Source: Paracoccaceae bacterium
Lineage (GTDB): Bacteria; Pseudomonadota; Alphaproteobacteria; Rhodobacterales; Rhodobacteraceae
Direction: 5' to 3'
DNA: 64,000 nucleotides
Assembly (NCBI GenBank): GCA_027489375.1
Contig: JAIXZW010000012.1
Span: 1-64,000 of the forward strand
Positions 54,479 to 64,000 of the stretch are shown one piece after another. The position numbers and the translations under genes were made by a program. The notes below the pieces were generated by a model. It made no database searches. It worked only from the letters and a program-made list of their open reading frames with translations, and was not told the DNA's origin. Within the stretch, counting starts at the first letter, position 1, and each line of letters begins with the position of its first letter.

Positions 54479-54492
54479 GGGGGGGGGGGGGG
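54479..54492. repeat. Homopolymeric G tract (14 nt)
   Basis: Uninterrupted run of G between HNH and mgtC. Confidence 0.8.
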
Positions 54493-54574
54493 CGGGCGCG
54501 GCTTTGCATCGGTCGCGTTTGCGTCTTTCGCTGTGGCGCGTTCGGGTTCAGGATGCCGCAAAAGGGAGGGCTTC

Positions 54575-55264
54575 ATGATTTCCTTGCACATGGCGGCGGT
54601 GAACCTTGGCATAGCGATGGCCTGCGGCGCGCTGATCGGGTCGGAGCGGCAGGTGCGGCAGCGCATGGCGGGACTGCGCACCAATGCGCTTGTGGCGATG
54701 GGGGCTGCGGCTTTCGTGATCTTCTCGCAACTCGTGCCGAACGAGGTCAGCCCCACGCGGGTGGCGGCGCAGGTCGTGTCGGGGATCGGTTTCCTTGGGG
54801 CGGGGATCATCTTCCGCGACGGGTTCAACGTGCACGGGCTGAACACCGCGGCAACGCTGTGGTGTTCGGCGGCGGTGGGGTTGATGGCGGGAATCGGCGA
54901 GGCGGCCTTTGCGGGGGTGATGACGGCTGGGGTGGTTTTCGTGAACCTCGGCCTGCGCCCCCTGGTCAAATGGTTGAAGAGAAAGACCCGTGCGGGCGTG
55001 CCGGTGCTGCGGGCTTACCGCGTGGCCGTCATCTGTCGGGCCGAGGCCGAGGGCGATGTCCGCGCGTTGGTCCTGCGGGTGCTCGGCATCGGCGGATTGA
55101 AGATTTCCGAGGTGTCGGCCCGCGAGGGCGAGGAGGGGCTGGAGCTTTCCGCCACGGTTTCGGCCGAGGGCGTGCCGGAAGAGGCGCTGGAGCTTGCCGT
55201 CCAGCGTCTTGCGGCAGAACCCGGTCTGGTCAAGGTGCGGTGGGACACTCTGGAGGATGGCTGA
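54575..55264 (+). CDS. MgtC/SapB family membrane protein
   Basis: 229 aa; GALIGSERQVRQRMAGLRTNALVAMGAAAF, VVSGIGFLGAGIIFRDG, GLNTAATLWCSAAVG. Confidence 0.92.
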   Translation: MISLHMAAVNLGIAMACGALIGSERQVRQRMAGLRTNALVAMGAAAFVIFSQLVPNEVSPTRVAAQVVSGIGFLGAGIIFRDGFNVHGLNTAATLWCSAAVGLMAGIGEAAFAGVMTAGVVFVNLGLRPLVKWLKRKTRAGVPVLRAYRVAVICRAEAEGDVRALVLRVLGIGGLKISEVSAREGEEGLELSATVSAEGVPEEALELAVQRLAAEPGLVKVRWDTLEDG

Positions 55265-55349
55265 ATCCATGCTGCAATGCAGCAACGGCATTCCGGCAAG
55301 ATGAAAGCGGTGCTAGACAGGGCGCGGATCGGGGAGTAAAAGCGGTTTC

Positions 55350-55361
55350 GTTAGCGCTAAC
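55350..55361. promoter_or_regulatory. Perfect palindrome GTTAGCGCTAAC upstream of zwf; LacI-type operator candidate
   Basis: 12-bp palindrome centred about 42 bp upstream of the zwf start. Confidence 0.7.
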
Positions 55362-55397
55362 AGCGCAGCGCACGACCAGCAGCAGCGAGGGAATTCA

Positions 55398-56852
55398 ATG
55401 GTTTCGCGTGTCATTCCGGTCGACAGCTTCGACCTCGTGATCTTTGGCGGGACAGGAGACCTTGCACGGCGCAAGATCCTGCCGGGGCTGTATCGCCGGT
55501 TTCTGGCAGGGCAGATGCCCGCCGACAGCCGGATCATCGGCGCGGCACGGGCCGACCTGACCGAAGCCGCGTTCCGCGAGACGGTGCGCGAAGCGATCAT
55601 CGAGTTCATTCCCGCAGGGCGGGTGGATGCGAAAGCCGTCGACGCTTTCCTCGGCCAGATCGGCTATGTCTCCATCGACGCCAAGGGCACGGGCGGCTGG
55701 GACGCGCTGAAAGCCATGATGCGCGAAAATGTCGTGCGGGCCTTTTACTTTTCCGTCGCACCCGCGCTGTTCGGAGATATCGCGGAACGTCTGCACAGCC
55801 ACGGCATCGCCGATGCCTGGAGCCGGATCGTGGTGGAAAAGCCCTTCGGGCGAGACCTCGCCTCGGCCCGCGCGCTGAACGCGGTTCTGGCCGCGCATTT
55901 CACCGAACAGCAGATTTACCGGATCGACCATTATCTGGGCAAGGAGACGGTCCAGAACCTGATGGCGGTGCGCTTTGCCAATATCCTGTTCGAACCGCTC
56001 TGGAAGGCCGAATACATCGACCACGTGCAGATCACGGTGGCCGAAACCGTTGGGGTCGAGGGGCGCGGCGCCTATTACGACAAGTCGGGTGCCATGCGGG
56101 ACATGGTGCAGAACCACCTGATGCAGCTTCTCTGCCTCATCGCGATGGAGCCGCCGTATCATTTCGACCCCGATGCCGTGCGGGACGAGAAGCTAAAGGT
56201 GATCCGCGCGCTCGATCCGGTAAAACCCGAAGATATCGTGCGGGGCCAATACCTTGCCGGTGGCGGTCAGGGCGGCTACGTCGAACATTCGGAAGACCCG
56301 GCGTCGAAGACCGAAAGCTACATCGCGCTCAAGGTGCACATCTCGAACTGGCGCTGGAAGGGCACGCCCTTCTACCTGCGCACGGGCAAGCGGCTACGGG
56401 CGCGGGCGTCCGAGATTGCGATCACCTTCAAGGAACCGCCGCATTCCATCTTTGACGATGCCGAAGGCTGGCGCGAGAACGTCCTTGTGATCCGGCTTCA
56501 GCCCAACGAGGGTATGAACCTGATGATGATGATCAAGGAACCGGGGCCGGGCGGCATGCGCCTGATGCAGGTGCCGCTCGACATGGCCTTTGCCGATGCG
56601 CTTGGCGCGGATGCCGAGGATATTCCCGACGCCTATGAACGGCTGATCATGGATGTGATCCGTGGCAACCAGACGCTCTTCATGCGTGGCGACGAGGTGG
56701 AGGCCGCCTGGGCCTGGGCCGATCCGATCATCGAAGGCTGGGAAACGCGCGGACACAAGCCGCAGGGCTATGATCCGGGATCCAGCGGGCCGGAAGATGC
56801 GTTGATGCTGATGCACCGCGACGGGCGGCGCTGGCGGGAGATCAAGGAATGA
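55398..56852 (+). CDS. zwf: Glucose-6-phosphate 1-dehydrogenase
   Basis: 484 aa; LVIFGGTGDLARRKILPGLY, RIDHYLGKETVQNLMAVRFAN. Confidence 0.97.
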   Translation: MVSRVIPVDSFDLVIFGGTGDLARRKILPGLYRRFLAGQMPADSRIIGAARADLTEAAFRETVREAIIEFIPAGRVDAKAVDAFLGQIGYVSIDAKGTGGWDALKAMMRENVVRAFYFSVAPALFGDIAERLHSHGIADAWSRIVVEKPFGRDLASARALNAVLAAHFTEQQIYRIDHYLGKETVQNLMAVRFANILFEPLWKAEYIDHVQITVAETVGVEGRGAYYDKSGAMRDMVQNHLMQLLCLIAMEPPYHFDPDAVRDEKLKVIRALDPVKPEDIVRGQYLAGGGQGGYVEHSEDPASKTESYIALKVHISNWRWKGTPFYLRTGKRLRARASEIAITFKEPPHSIFDDAEGWRENVLVIRLQPNEGMNLMMMIKEPGPGGMRLMQVPLDMAFADALGADAEDIPDAYERLIMDVIRGNQTLFMRGDEVEAAWAWADPIIEGWETRGHKPQGYDPGSSGPEDALMLMHRDGRRWREIKE

Positions 56853-57520
56853 AGTTCGAAACCTATCCCGACCGTGAATTCCTCATGCTCGGCCTTGCGA
56901 ATGTGATCGCGGGGCAGCTTGCGGATTTCCTGCGGCGGGAGGGGAAGGCTTCGCTTTCCGTGCCCGGCGGCACCACGCCGGGACCGATCTTCGACACGCT
57001 GTCGGGGGTGGATATCGACTGGGCCAATGTCGCCGTCTTCCTGAACGACGAGCGGTGGGTGGACGAGGACAGCCCGCGGTCGAACACGCGGCTTCTGCGC
57101 GAACGGCTTCTGCGCGGCAAGGCGGCAGCGGCGCGGCTTGTCCCGCTTTACGCGCCCGCAGCAGCGCCCGAACAGGCTTTGGATGAGCTTTCCGAAGGGA
57201 TCGCCCCGCATCTGCCGATTTCGGTTCTGCTTCTGGGAATGGGGGCCGACATGCACACGGCCTCGCTCTTTCCCGGCGCGGACCGGCTGGAACAGGCGCT
57301 CGCGGCGGATGCGCCCGTTCTTATGGCCCTGCGCGCCGAAGCCGCGGGCGAGCCTCGCATCACCCTGACGGCCCCCGTGTTGCGCGGGGCGATGAACATA
57401 CACATCCTTATCACCGGAAACGAAAAGCGTGCGGCGCTCGAGCGGGCTATGGAACTGGCCCCGACCGAAGCGCCGGTGCGCGCCGTGCTCGACAATGCGA
57501 CCGTCCATTGGGCGGAATGA
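56849..57520 (+). CDS. pgl: 6-phosphogluconolactonase
   Basis: 223 aa; [49 protein letters not shown]. Confidence 0.95.
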   Translation: MKFETYPDREFLMLGLANVIAGQLADFLRREGKASLSVPGGTTPGPIFDTLSGVDIDWANVAVFLNDERWVDEDSPRSNTRLLRERLLRGKAAAARLVPLYAPAAAPEQALDELSEGIAPHLPISVLLLGMGADMHTASLFPGADRLEQALAADAPVLMALRAEAAGEPRITLTAPVLRGAMNIHILITGNEKRAALERAMELAPTEAPVRAVLDNATVHWAE

Positions 57521-57533
57521 CGGGGGAACGACG

Positions 57534-59135
57534 ATGAAAGAACTCTGGCAGGCGCTTTCGGCGCATCACGAAGGCGTGGCGGGTCGCTCGATCCTGTCGC
57601 TTTTCGGCGATCCTTCCCGCGCCGAACGCTTCACCGCACGGGCGGGCGATATGATCTTCGACTGGTCCAAAACCAACATCGACAGCGACGGCCGCGCCAT
57701 GCTGGTCGCGCTGGCAGAAGCCTCGGGCGTTGCTGCCAAGCGGCAGGCGATGTTCACGGGCGAGAGGATCAACGAAACCGAAGGCCGCGCCGTGCTGCAT
57801 ACGGCGTTGCGCAACCTTGACGGCACGGTGATCGTGGACGGCAAGAACGTGGTTCCGGCCATCGTCGAAACCCTGAAGCGGATGGAGGCTTTCGCCCGTG
57901 ACGTGCGCGAGGGGCGCTTTACGGGACAGGGCGGCAAGATCACCGATGTGATCAACATCGGCATCGGCGGGTCGGACCTCGGCCCCGCGATGGCAACGCT
58001 GGCGCTTGCACCGTTTCACGACGGGCCGCGGGTGCATTATGTCTCGAACGTCGACGGGGCGCATATCGCCGACACGCTGAAAGGGCTGGACCCTGCAACC
58101 ACGCTGGTGATCGTGGCCTCGAAGACGTTCACCACCATCGAGACGATGACCAATGCCATGACCGCCCGTGACTGGATGGCACAGGTCGTGAAAAACCCCG
58201 CCGCGCAATTCGCCGCCGTCTCCACGGCCGCCGACAAGACCGCAGCCTTCGGCATCGACCCCTCGCGCGTTTTCGGCTTCGAGGATTGGGTCGGCGGTCG
58301 CTATTCCATGTGGGGGCCGATCGGTCTTGCGTTGATGCTTGCCGTGGGGCCGGATGATTTCCGCGCCTTCCTGGCCGGCGGACGGGCGATGGATGACCAC
58401 TTCCAGACCGCCGCCTTCGATGAAAACCTGCCCGTGCTGCTTGCCCTTGTCGGCATCTGGCACAACCAGATTTGCGGCCACGCCACGCGGGCGGTGCTGC
58501 CCTATGACCAGCGGCTTTCGCGCCTTCCTGCCTATCTCCAGCAACTCGAGATGGAAAGCAACGGCAAGCGTGTCGGCATGGACGGGCAGGATCTGGCGAT
58601 CCATTCCGGACCCGTGGTCTGGGGCGAGCCGGGGACCAACGGGCAACATGCCTTTTATCAGTTGATCCATCAGGGCACGCGGGTCGTGCCTTGCGAATTC
58701 CTGATTGCCCGCCACGGACATGAGACGGAGCTTGCACATCAGCACGTGCTTCTGGTGTCGAATTGCCTTGCCCAAGCCGAAGCGCTCATGCGCGGCCGGT
58801 CTCTGGACGAGGCGCGCGCGATCATGTCGGCAAAGGGGCTGACGGGCGCCGAACTGGAACGGCAGGCGCGGCATCGGGTGTTCCCGGGCAACCGGCCCTC
58901 GACCGTGCTCGCCTATCCGAAACTGACGCCCTTTGTCCTAGGCCAGATCATCGCGCTCTACGAGCACCGCGTCTTTGTCGAAGGGGTGATCCTTGGCATC
59001 AACTCTTACGACCAATGGGGGGTGGAGCTGGGCAAGGAACTTGCGCTGGCGCTGCAACCGATCCTCGAAGGCAAGCAGTCGGCGGCGGGCAAGGATGGCT
59101 CGACCCAAGGGCTGGTCGATTACCTGAAACCCTGA
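57534..59135 (+). CDS. pgi: Glucose-6-phosphate isomerase
   Basis: 533 aa; [44 protein letters not shown]. Confidence 0.97.
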   Translation: MKELWQALSAHHEGVAGRSILSLFGDPSRAERFTARAGDMIFDWSKTNIDSDGRAMLVALAEASGVAAKRQAMFTGERINETEGRAVLHTALRNLDGTVIVDGKNVVPAIVETLKRMEAFARDVREGRFTGQGGKITDVINIGIGGSDLGPAMATLALAPFHDGPRVHYVSNVDGAHIADTLKGLDPATTLVIVASKTFTTIETMTNAMTARDWMAQVVKNPAAQFAAVSTAADKTAAFGIDPSRVFGFEDWVGGRYSMWGPIGLALMLAVGPDDFRAFLAGGRAMDDHFQTAAFDENLPVLLALVGIWHNQICGHATRAVLPYDQRLSRLPAYLQQLEMESNGKRVGMDGQDLAIHSGPVVWGEPGTNGQHAFYQLIHQGTRVVPCEFLIARHGHETELAHQHVLLVSNCLAQAEALMRGRSLDEARAIMSAKGLTGAELERQARHRVFPGNRPSTVLAYPKLTPFVLGQIIALYEHRVFVEGVILGINSYDQWGVELGKELALALQPILEGKQSAAGKDGSTQGLVDYLKP

Positions 59136-59137
59136 CC

Positions 59138-59191
59138 CTTCCTCTCGCCCCAAATATCCTCGGGGGGTGCGGGGGGCAGAAGGCCCCCCGC
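59138..59191 (-). terminator. Terminator hairpin plus intergenic repeat copy 2 downstream of the RidA gene
   Basis: GCGGGGGGC-agaag-GCCCCCCGC (59169-59191) followed on the minus strand by GAGGATATTTGGGGCGAGAGGAAG (59161-59138). Confidence 0.7.
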
Positions 59192-59196
59192 TCCTG

Positions 59197-59550
59197 TCAC
59201 TTGAGCGCGACGGTGACGATCACCTCGACCTTGTAATCGGGGGTGGCGAGCTTTGCCTCGCCCGTGGCGCGGGCGGGGGTATGGCCCTGCGGGACCCACT
59301 GGTCCCAGACGGCGTTCATCTCGGCAAAGTCCTTGATGTCGGCCAGCCAGATCTGCGTGGACAGGATGCGCGTCTTGTCCGTTCCGGCGGCGGCGAGGAT
59401 GCGGTCCACCTCGGCCAGACAGGTGCGGGTCTGGTCGGCGACCGAGTCGCCCGGATTGCCGACTTGCCCTGCCACCCAAAGAATGCCGTTAAAGGCCACG
59501 CCTTCCGACATGCGCGGGCCGGTGCCGAAGCGGGTGATATCGCTGTTCAT
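59197..59550 (-). CDS. RidA/YjgF family protein
   Basis: 117 aa; FNGILWVAGQVGNPGDSVADQTRTCLAEVDRILAAAG. Confidence 0.92.
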   Translation of the reverse strand: MNSDITRFGTGPRMSEGVAFNGILWVAGQVGNPGDSVADQTRTCLAEVDRILAAAGTDKTRILSTQIWLADIKDFAEMNAVWDQWVPQGHTPARATGEAKLATPDYKVEVIVTVALK

Positions 59551-59628
59551 CTGGAAAACCCCTGTTTTGACGATGCAAGATGCCTAGCGCCGGATGCGGG
59601 CGAAGGAAAGGGCAGGGATGGGGAAGAT

Positions 59629-59702
59629 TGGAGCGGGTGAAGGGAATCGAACCCTCGTATTCAGCTTGGGAAGCTGCTGCTCTACCATTGAGCTACACCC
59701 GC
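59629..59702 (-). tRNA. tRNA-Gly (anticodon CCC), CCA encoded
   Basis: Reverse complement GCGGGTGTAGCTCAATGGTAGAGCAGCAGCTTCCCAAGCTGAATACGAGGGTTCGATTCCCTTCACCCGCTCCA; loop TTCCCAA. Confidence 0.93.
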
Positions 59703-59875
59703 CTGCGGAACGTGAGGTAAGCGATGGGGCAGCCCGCGTCAAGCGGGAACGGGGGCTCCGAGTGACCGGAACCCCCTGCGGGCAGCGTTGCCGTGCGGGG
59801 ACATGAGGCAGGGCAACCCGCCCGTCCGGCGCAAGGGTGGTTCGGGGAAAAGTGGCCACCCCCGCGCGTGACAGG

Positions 59876-60433
59876 TCAGCCTTTGGGCAACATCACCGTG
59901 TCGATCACATGGATCACGCCGTTCGATTGCTTCACATCGGCGATGGTCACGGTGGCGCTGTTGCCATTCTCGTCGGTCAGCTTGATCATGTCGCCTTCAT
60001 AGCTTGCCTGCAGCGTGCAACCGCCAAGGGTGGGGACAGGGTGATTGCCGCCATCATCCTTGATCATCTGGTTCAGCGCCTCGGCCATGACCGCCTTGCC
60101 GACCACGTGACAGGTGAGGATCTTCACCAGCTGGTCCTTGTTCTCCGGCTTCAGCAGCGTCTCGACCGTGCCTGCGGGCAGTTTGGCAAAGGCATCGTTC
60201 GTCGGGGCAAAGACCGTGAACGGCCCGTCGCCTTGCAGCGTTTCGACCAGCCCCGCGGCCTGCACGGCGGCCACCAGCGTGGTGTGGTCCTTCGAATTCA
60301 CGGCGTTCTCCACGATGTTCTTGTCGGCGAACATCGCAGCGCCCCCGACCATCGGGTTCTCTCCGCCATGCGAGCCGGCAAAGGCGACGGAAGCGGTAAG
60401 GGCGAGGATGGCGGTGGCCATGCGGAATTTCAT
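59876..60433 (-). CDS. Fasciclin-domain secreted protein
   Basis: 185 aa; signal peptide MKFRMATAILALTASVAFA; GPFTVFAPTNDAFAKLPAGTVETLL, NGVIHVIDTVMLPKG. Confidence 0.95.
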   Translation of the reverse strand: MKFRMATAILALTASVAFAGSHGGENPMVGGAAMFADKNIVENAVNSKDHTTLVAAVQAAGLVETLQGDGPFTVFAPTNDAFAKLPAGTVETLLKPENKDQLVKILTCHVVGKAVMAEALNQMIKDDGGNHPVPTLGGCTLQASYEGDMIKLTDENGNSATVTIADVKQSNGVIHVIDTVMLPKG

Positions 60434-60518
60434 CTGTGTCTCTCCTGTTCGCGGCGGGCCATTCCCGCCTTGCCCGAGGAGCTACGGGGCGCAGTCGGTC
60501 GAAGTTTCAGGCGACGAT

Positions 60519-60538
60519 GAATTTTCGGAAGAAAAATC
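60519..60538. terminator. Inverted repeat GAATTTTC-N4-GAAAAATC downstream of the anti-sigma gene
   Basis: Arms nearly identical to the hairpins at 26505-26565; lies between the anti-sigma stop and the fasciclin start. Confidence 0.45.
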
Positions 60539-60649
60539 TGGATGTCGCAAAAAACCGCTCGCCGCCCTTGTCCAAGCCCGCATGAACGTGGCAAGGGACG
60601 CGTCCTTTCCGCTCGTACGGGAAGGGCCTTGCGCCGTCACGACCGCGCG

Positions 60650-61306
60650 TCAGAGATCGGTGATCGTGCCAGCCGCCAGAACCGGTCCCGTCGGTGCGCC
60701 GGTGGGCGAGCCACCCTCGGGTTCAAGCGATACGGCAAGCGTCCAGCCGGTCGGCGTGTCGGGATAGGCCACGGTCAGCGGCGCCTCGGCCAAAAGACCA
60801 AGCGAGACGGGCGCCGCATCGGGCGCGATGATCCAGAGTTCCTGCACCTGTCCCGCGGGGGCAGGGGGGCCTGCCACCCGCGTCACGATCAGGTTCGCAC
60901 CGTCATGACGCGCCTCGAAGCGCAGCGGGTCGGTCTGCGCCCCCAGCGTGGCCACGATCGGCGCAGGCGGAGCGGGCAGCAACACGGCAACGGCAACCAT
61001 TGCCACGGCTGCGGCGGCCAAAGCTCCGGCAAGCCAGCCGAACAGGGGACGGCGGCGCGGGGCCTGTCCGAAGATCCGCGCCTCGATCCGTGGCAACAGG
61101 TCCGGCGCGGGCACTTCGGCAAAGCCTTCGTTCAACCCCTCGAGCCGCGCTTCCCATGCCGCGATCCGTGCGGCGAAAACACCGTCGGTCTTGGCGCGCG
61201 CTTCCACGGCGGCGCGTTCGGCAAGGTCGATCACACCCAGCACATATTCGGCAGCAAGCGCGTCATCGGCCTCTTCGGGGGGCAGGGGCAGGTCGTCGGG
61301 GGTCAT
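60650..61306 (-). CDS. Anti-sigma factor (RskA-like, single TM)
   Basis: 218 aa from MTPDDLPLPPEEADDALAAEYVLGVIDLAERAAVEAR; central TM; ATGA overlap with the sigma gene. Confidence 0.85.
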   Translation of the reverse strand: MTPDDLPLPPEEADDALAAEYVLGVIDLAERAAVEARAKTDGVFAARIAAWEARLEGLNEGFAEVPAPDLLPRIEARIFGQAPRRRPLFGWLAGALAAAAVAMVAVAVLLPAPPAPIVATLGAQTDPLRFEARHDGANLIVTRVAGPPAPAGQVQELWIIAPDAAPVSLGLLAEAPLTVAYPDTPTGWTLAVSLEPEGGSPTGAPTGPVLAAGTITDL

Positions 61307-61845
61307 TGGTCCAGACACTCCCGCAATTTCAGCAGACTTCTGCGCAGCCATGTCCGCATGGTGTTCAGCGGCACGGCATGGCGGGCAGCAAGATCGACAT
61401 AGGACAAGCCGTCCAGATAGGCTCCGCGCACGGCATCGGCGCGGTCGGGTTCAAGCGTTGCGAAGCAATCCCTCATGCGCCCCGCCTCGCCCATCGCGAT
61501 CAGGCGGCCTTCGGCGGAAACCGAGCTGTCGGGCACGGCGTCAATCTCGTCCCCGCTGTCTCCGGCGGCGGCGGGCGGGCGGCTGCGAAGGCGGTCGATG
61601 GCATGGTTGCGCGCAATGGCGATCAGCCAAGTCATGCCGCGCCCCTTTTCAGGATCGAACCGTCCGGCCCGCAGCCAGACACGCGTGAACACTTCCTGCA
61701 ATGCATCTTCCGCCTCGGACCTTGTGCCGAGTATACGCAAGGTGACACCGAGAAGTTTCGGGGCCGTCGCGGAATAGAGATCGCGAAAGGCGGCTCGGTC
61801 CTGTGCGGCAACCCTGACAACCATTTCCGCGACCGGATCGTCCAT
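61303..61845 (-). CDS. ECF RNA polymerase sigma factor
   Basis: 180 aa; FRDLYSATAPKLLGVTLRILGTRSEAEDALQEVFTRVW; MTWLIAIARNHAIDRLR. Confidence 0.92.
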   Translation of the reverse strand: MDDPVAEMVVRVAAQDRAAFRDLYSATAPKLLGVTLRILGTRSEAEDALQEVFTRVWLRAGRFDPEKGRGMTWLIAIARNHAIDRLRSRPPAAAGDSGDEIDAVPDSSVSAEGRLIAMGEAGRMRDCFATLEPDRADAVRGAYLDGLSYVDLAARHAVPLNTMRTWLRRSLLKLRECLDQ

Positions 61846-61903
61846 CTTCTTCCCGCCAGACCTGCCCCAGTTCTAGGGCAACCCGACGGGAAGGAAAGAG
61901 GTT

Positions 61904-63940
61904 TTAACGCCGCCGCCTGCGCCCTTCGCCGCCCGAACCGCCCGCATTGAAGCTGACCTCGGGCAGGGTGACGATGCTGCGCAGGTTGGGGAAGGGGTCC
62001 GTCTTGTGCGGAATGGCGTTGGCCGCGACGAAATGTTCCTGAAAGCGCGGCTCGATCGCGGTTTCCACCTTGTGGATGTTGTGGACCGTCTCCTCGATCT
62101 GGTCGCGCAACCCGATGTTGCACAGCGCCATGCGCGCGCCCGTGCCCGCGGCGTTGCCCGCGCTTTGCACCTTGTCCAGCGGCACATCGGGGATCATGCC
62201 CAGCACCATCGCGTGTTTCGGGCTGATATGCGCGCCGAACGCCCCCGCAAGGGTGACGCGGTCGACGTGATCGACGCCCATCTCGTCCATCAACAGCCGC
62301 GCACCGGCATAGAGGGCCGATTTCGCAAGCTGGATGGCGCGGATGTCGCCTTGTGTCACCATGATCCGCGCGCCACCCGTGGCGCTGGCGTCATGCAGGA
62401 CGTAGCTGTGCGTGCGCCCCTCGGGCGTGCAGCGCCATGTGCCGGTCTGTTCGGGGCTGCCGATCAGCCCGCCCTCGTCCAGCAGCCCCGCCGTGCGCAG
62501 TTCGGCCACGGCTTCGATGATGCCCGAGCCGCAGATGCCGGTGATGCCGCTTTGCTTCGTCGCCTCGTCGAAGCCCGGATCGGTGGACCAGAGGTCCGAA
62601 CCGATCACCTTGAAGCGCGGCTCCTTCGTCACGGGGTCGATCTCCACCCGTTCGATGGCCCCCGGTGCGGCGCGCTGGCCCGAGCTGATCTGCGCGCCCT
62701 CGAAGGCGGGGCCGGTGGGCGAGGAGCAGGCAAGCACGCGGCTTTCGTTGCCAAGCAGGATTTCCGCGTTGGTGCCCACGTCGACGATCAGCACCATGTC
62801 CTTGGATTTGTTGGGTTCTTCCGACAGCGCCACGGCGGCGGCATCGGCCCCCACGTGGCCCGCGATGCAGGGCAGGACATAGACGCGGGCGGCGGCGTTG
62901 ATCTTCGACAGGTCCAGTTCTTTCGCATCGAGCGAAAGCGAGCCGGAGGTCGCAAGCGCAAAGGGCGCCTGACCGAGTTCGACGGGATCAATGCCCAGAA
63001 GCAGGTGGTGCATCACGGGGTTGCAGACGAAGACCACCTCGTAGATCAACGAAGGCTCGATCTGCGCCTCGGCCGCGATGGAGGCCGCAAGGTCGTTGAT
63101 CGACGACCGCACGGCCGAGGTCATCTCCACATCCCCGCCGGGGTTCATCATCGCGTAAGACACGCGCGACATGAGGTCTTCGCCGAAGCGGATCTGCGGG
63201 TTCATCAGGCCGGATGAGGCAAGCACCGATCCATCCCGCAAATCGCAAAGATGGGCGGCGATGGTGGTGGAACCAAGGTCGATGGCAAGCCCGTAAAGCC
63301 CGCCGTCGTAGAAACCGGGGAAGATGTCGAGGATGCGCGGGCGGGCATCGTGGTTGCCCTTGTGCAGCGCGACCGTCACCTTCCAGTCGCCCTTGCGCAG
63401 CACGGGTTGCAGGCGGCGCATCAGGGCAAGGCCCGCCGTGACATTCTCCACCTGCCACTGGTCGCGCAGCGCGTTGGCAAGGCGCTCGAAATCGCCCGTG
63501 GGTTCGTGCATGTCGGGTTCGGCAACCTCGACGTAAAGCAGGCGGGTGGCGGGGTCCATCACGATGTCGCGCTGGGTCGCCGACTTGCGGATCACCTGCT
63601 TGTGGACCTGTGATTCCGGCGGCACGTCGATGACCACATCGCCCATCACCTGCGCCTGACAGCCAAGGCGGCGACCGGGGGCCATGCCGCGCTTCGACTT
63701 GTAGCGCTCCTCCACCGAGTTCCATTCGGTCAGCGCGTCGGATTCGACCGTGACGCCATGCTTGGGGAAATCGCCGTAGGACGGGGTGATCTGGCACTTG
63801 GAACAGATGCCCCGCCCGCCGCAGACGGAATCGAGGTCGACCCCCAATTGGCGGGCCGCCGTCAGCACGGGCGTGCCGAGCGGGAAGCGCCCGCGCTTGC
63901 CCGAAGGGGTGAAGATCACAAGGGCATCTTGGTTAGACAT
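61904..63940 (-). CDS. 2Fe-2S ferredoxin/ASKHA protein, RamA-like corrinoid-protein reductive activase
   Basis: 678 aa; CGGRGICSKCQ motif, GLAIDLGSTTIAAHLCDL, VDVGTNAEILLGN. Confidence 0.88.
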   Translation of the reverse strand: MSNQDALVIFTPSGKRGRFPLGTPVLTAARQLGVDLDSVCGGRGICSKCQITPSYGDFPKHGVTVESDALTEWNSVEERYKSKRGMAPGRRLGCQAQVMGDVVIDVPPESQVHKQVIRKSATQRDIVMDPATRLLYVEVAEPDMHEPTGDFERLANALRDQWQVENVTAGLALMRRLQPVLRKGDWKVTVALHKGNHDARPRILDIFPGFYDGGLYGLAIDLGSTTIAAHLCDLRDGSVLASSGLMNPQIRFGEDLMSRVSYAMMNPGGDVEMTSAVRSSINDLAASIAAEAQIEPSLIYEVVFVCNPVMHHLLLGIDPVELGQAPFALATSGSLSLDAKELDLSKINAAARVYVLPCIAGHVGADAAAVALSEEPNKSKDMVLIVDVGTNAEILLGNESRVLACSSPTGPAFEGAQISSGQRAAPGAIERVEIDPVTKEPRFKVIGSDLWSTDPGFDEATKQSGITGICGSGIIEAVAELRTAGLLDEGGLIGSPEQTGTWRCTPEGRTHSYVLHDASATGGARIMVTQGDIRAIQLAKSALYAGARLLMDEMGVDHVDRVTLAGAFGAHISPKHAMVLGMIPDVPLDKVQSAGNAAGTGARMALCNIGLRDQIEETVHNIHKVETAIEPRFQEHFVAANAIPHKTDPFPNLRSIVTLPEVSFNAGGSGGEGRRRRR

Positions 63941-64000
63941 GTATCACCGGTTCATGTTCGCGCATGTCCTTCTTAAGCCGCAGACGGGCAAGGGCAATGT
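63933..64000 (-). CDS. C-terminal fragment of an upstream CDS (unidentified)
   Basis: Minus-strand open frame ...IALARLRLKKDMREHEPVIHV* overlapping the start of the 61904 gene; only about 21 aa visible. Confidence 0.35.
   Translation of the reverse strand, partial: IALARLRLKKDMREHEPVIHV

Noticed and set aside
54394-55440. 348-aa ORF spanning the poly-G tract and overlapping mgtC in another frame
   Set aside because: Gly/Arg-rich alternate frame of mgtC; the MgtC frame has the family motifs.
1-64000. CRISPR arrays, insertion sequences, prophage, integrative elements
   Set aside because: No regularly spaced direct repeats with spacers, no transposase/integrase ORFs and no attachment-like duplications next to the tRNA-Gly gene were seen.

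Overview
This 64 kb, GC-rich window looks like an ordinary chromosomal segment of an alphaproteobacterium (Rhodobacteraceae-like by gene content; taxonomy is inference). I saw no transposase, integrase, phage module, rRNA or CRISPR array. Main blocks in order: GcvT-family C-terminus (partial); rhodanese; CDP-6-deoxyhexose/C-methyl-sugar operon ending in a TPR/O-GlcNAc-transferase-like glycosyltransferase; complete L-rhamnose uptake and catabolism cluster (rhaRSTPQUK divergent from rhaDI); MotA/MotB-like stator pair plus a small membrane protein; Rut-like catabolic operon (aldehyde dehydrogenase, LLM flavin monooxygenase, flavin reductase with a degenerate Nudix-like tail, alpha/beta hydrolase, AA_synth/DUF1185) divergent from a GntR regulator; RND efflux pair; Tad/Flp pilus locus in two divergent operons around a hybrid kinase and LuxR-type regulator, with no secretin gene; VOC, HAD and FAD-oxidoreductase genes; FIST/NosP plus NahK-like kinase; form II CO-dehydrogenase-like coxG-S-L-M; HNH endonuclease; MgtC; zwf-pgl-pgi; RidA; tRNA-Gly; fasciclin; ECF sigma/anti-sigma; RamA-like ferredoxin/ASKHA protein. 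The best leads are the Rut-like operon with its fused flavin reductase, a 16-bp palindrome shared by both Tad operons, helically phased repeats in the rha divergent promoter, and the deoxysugar/OGT island. All family assignments are from reading the translations; no database search was run.
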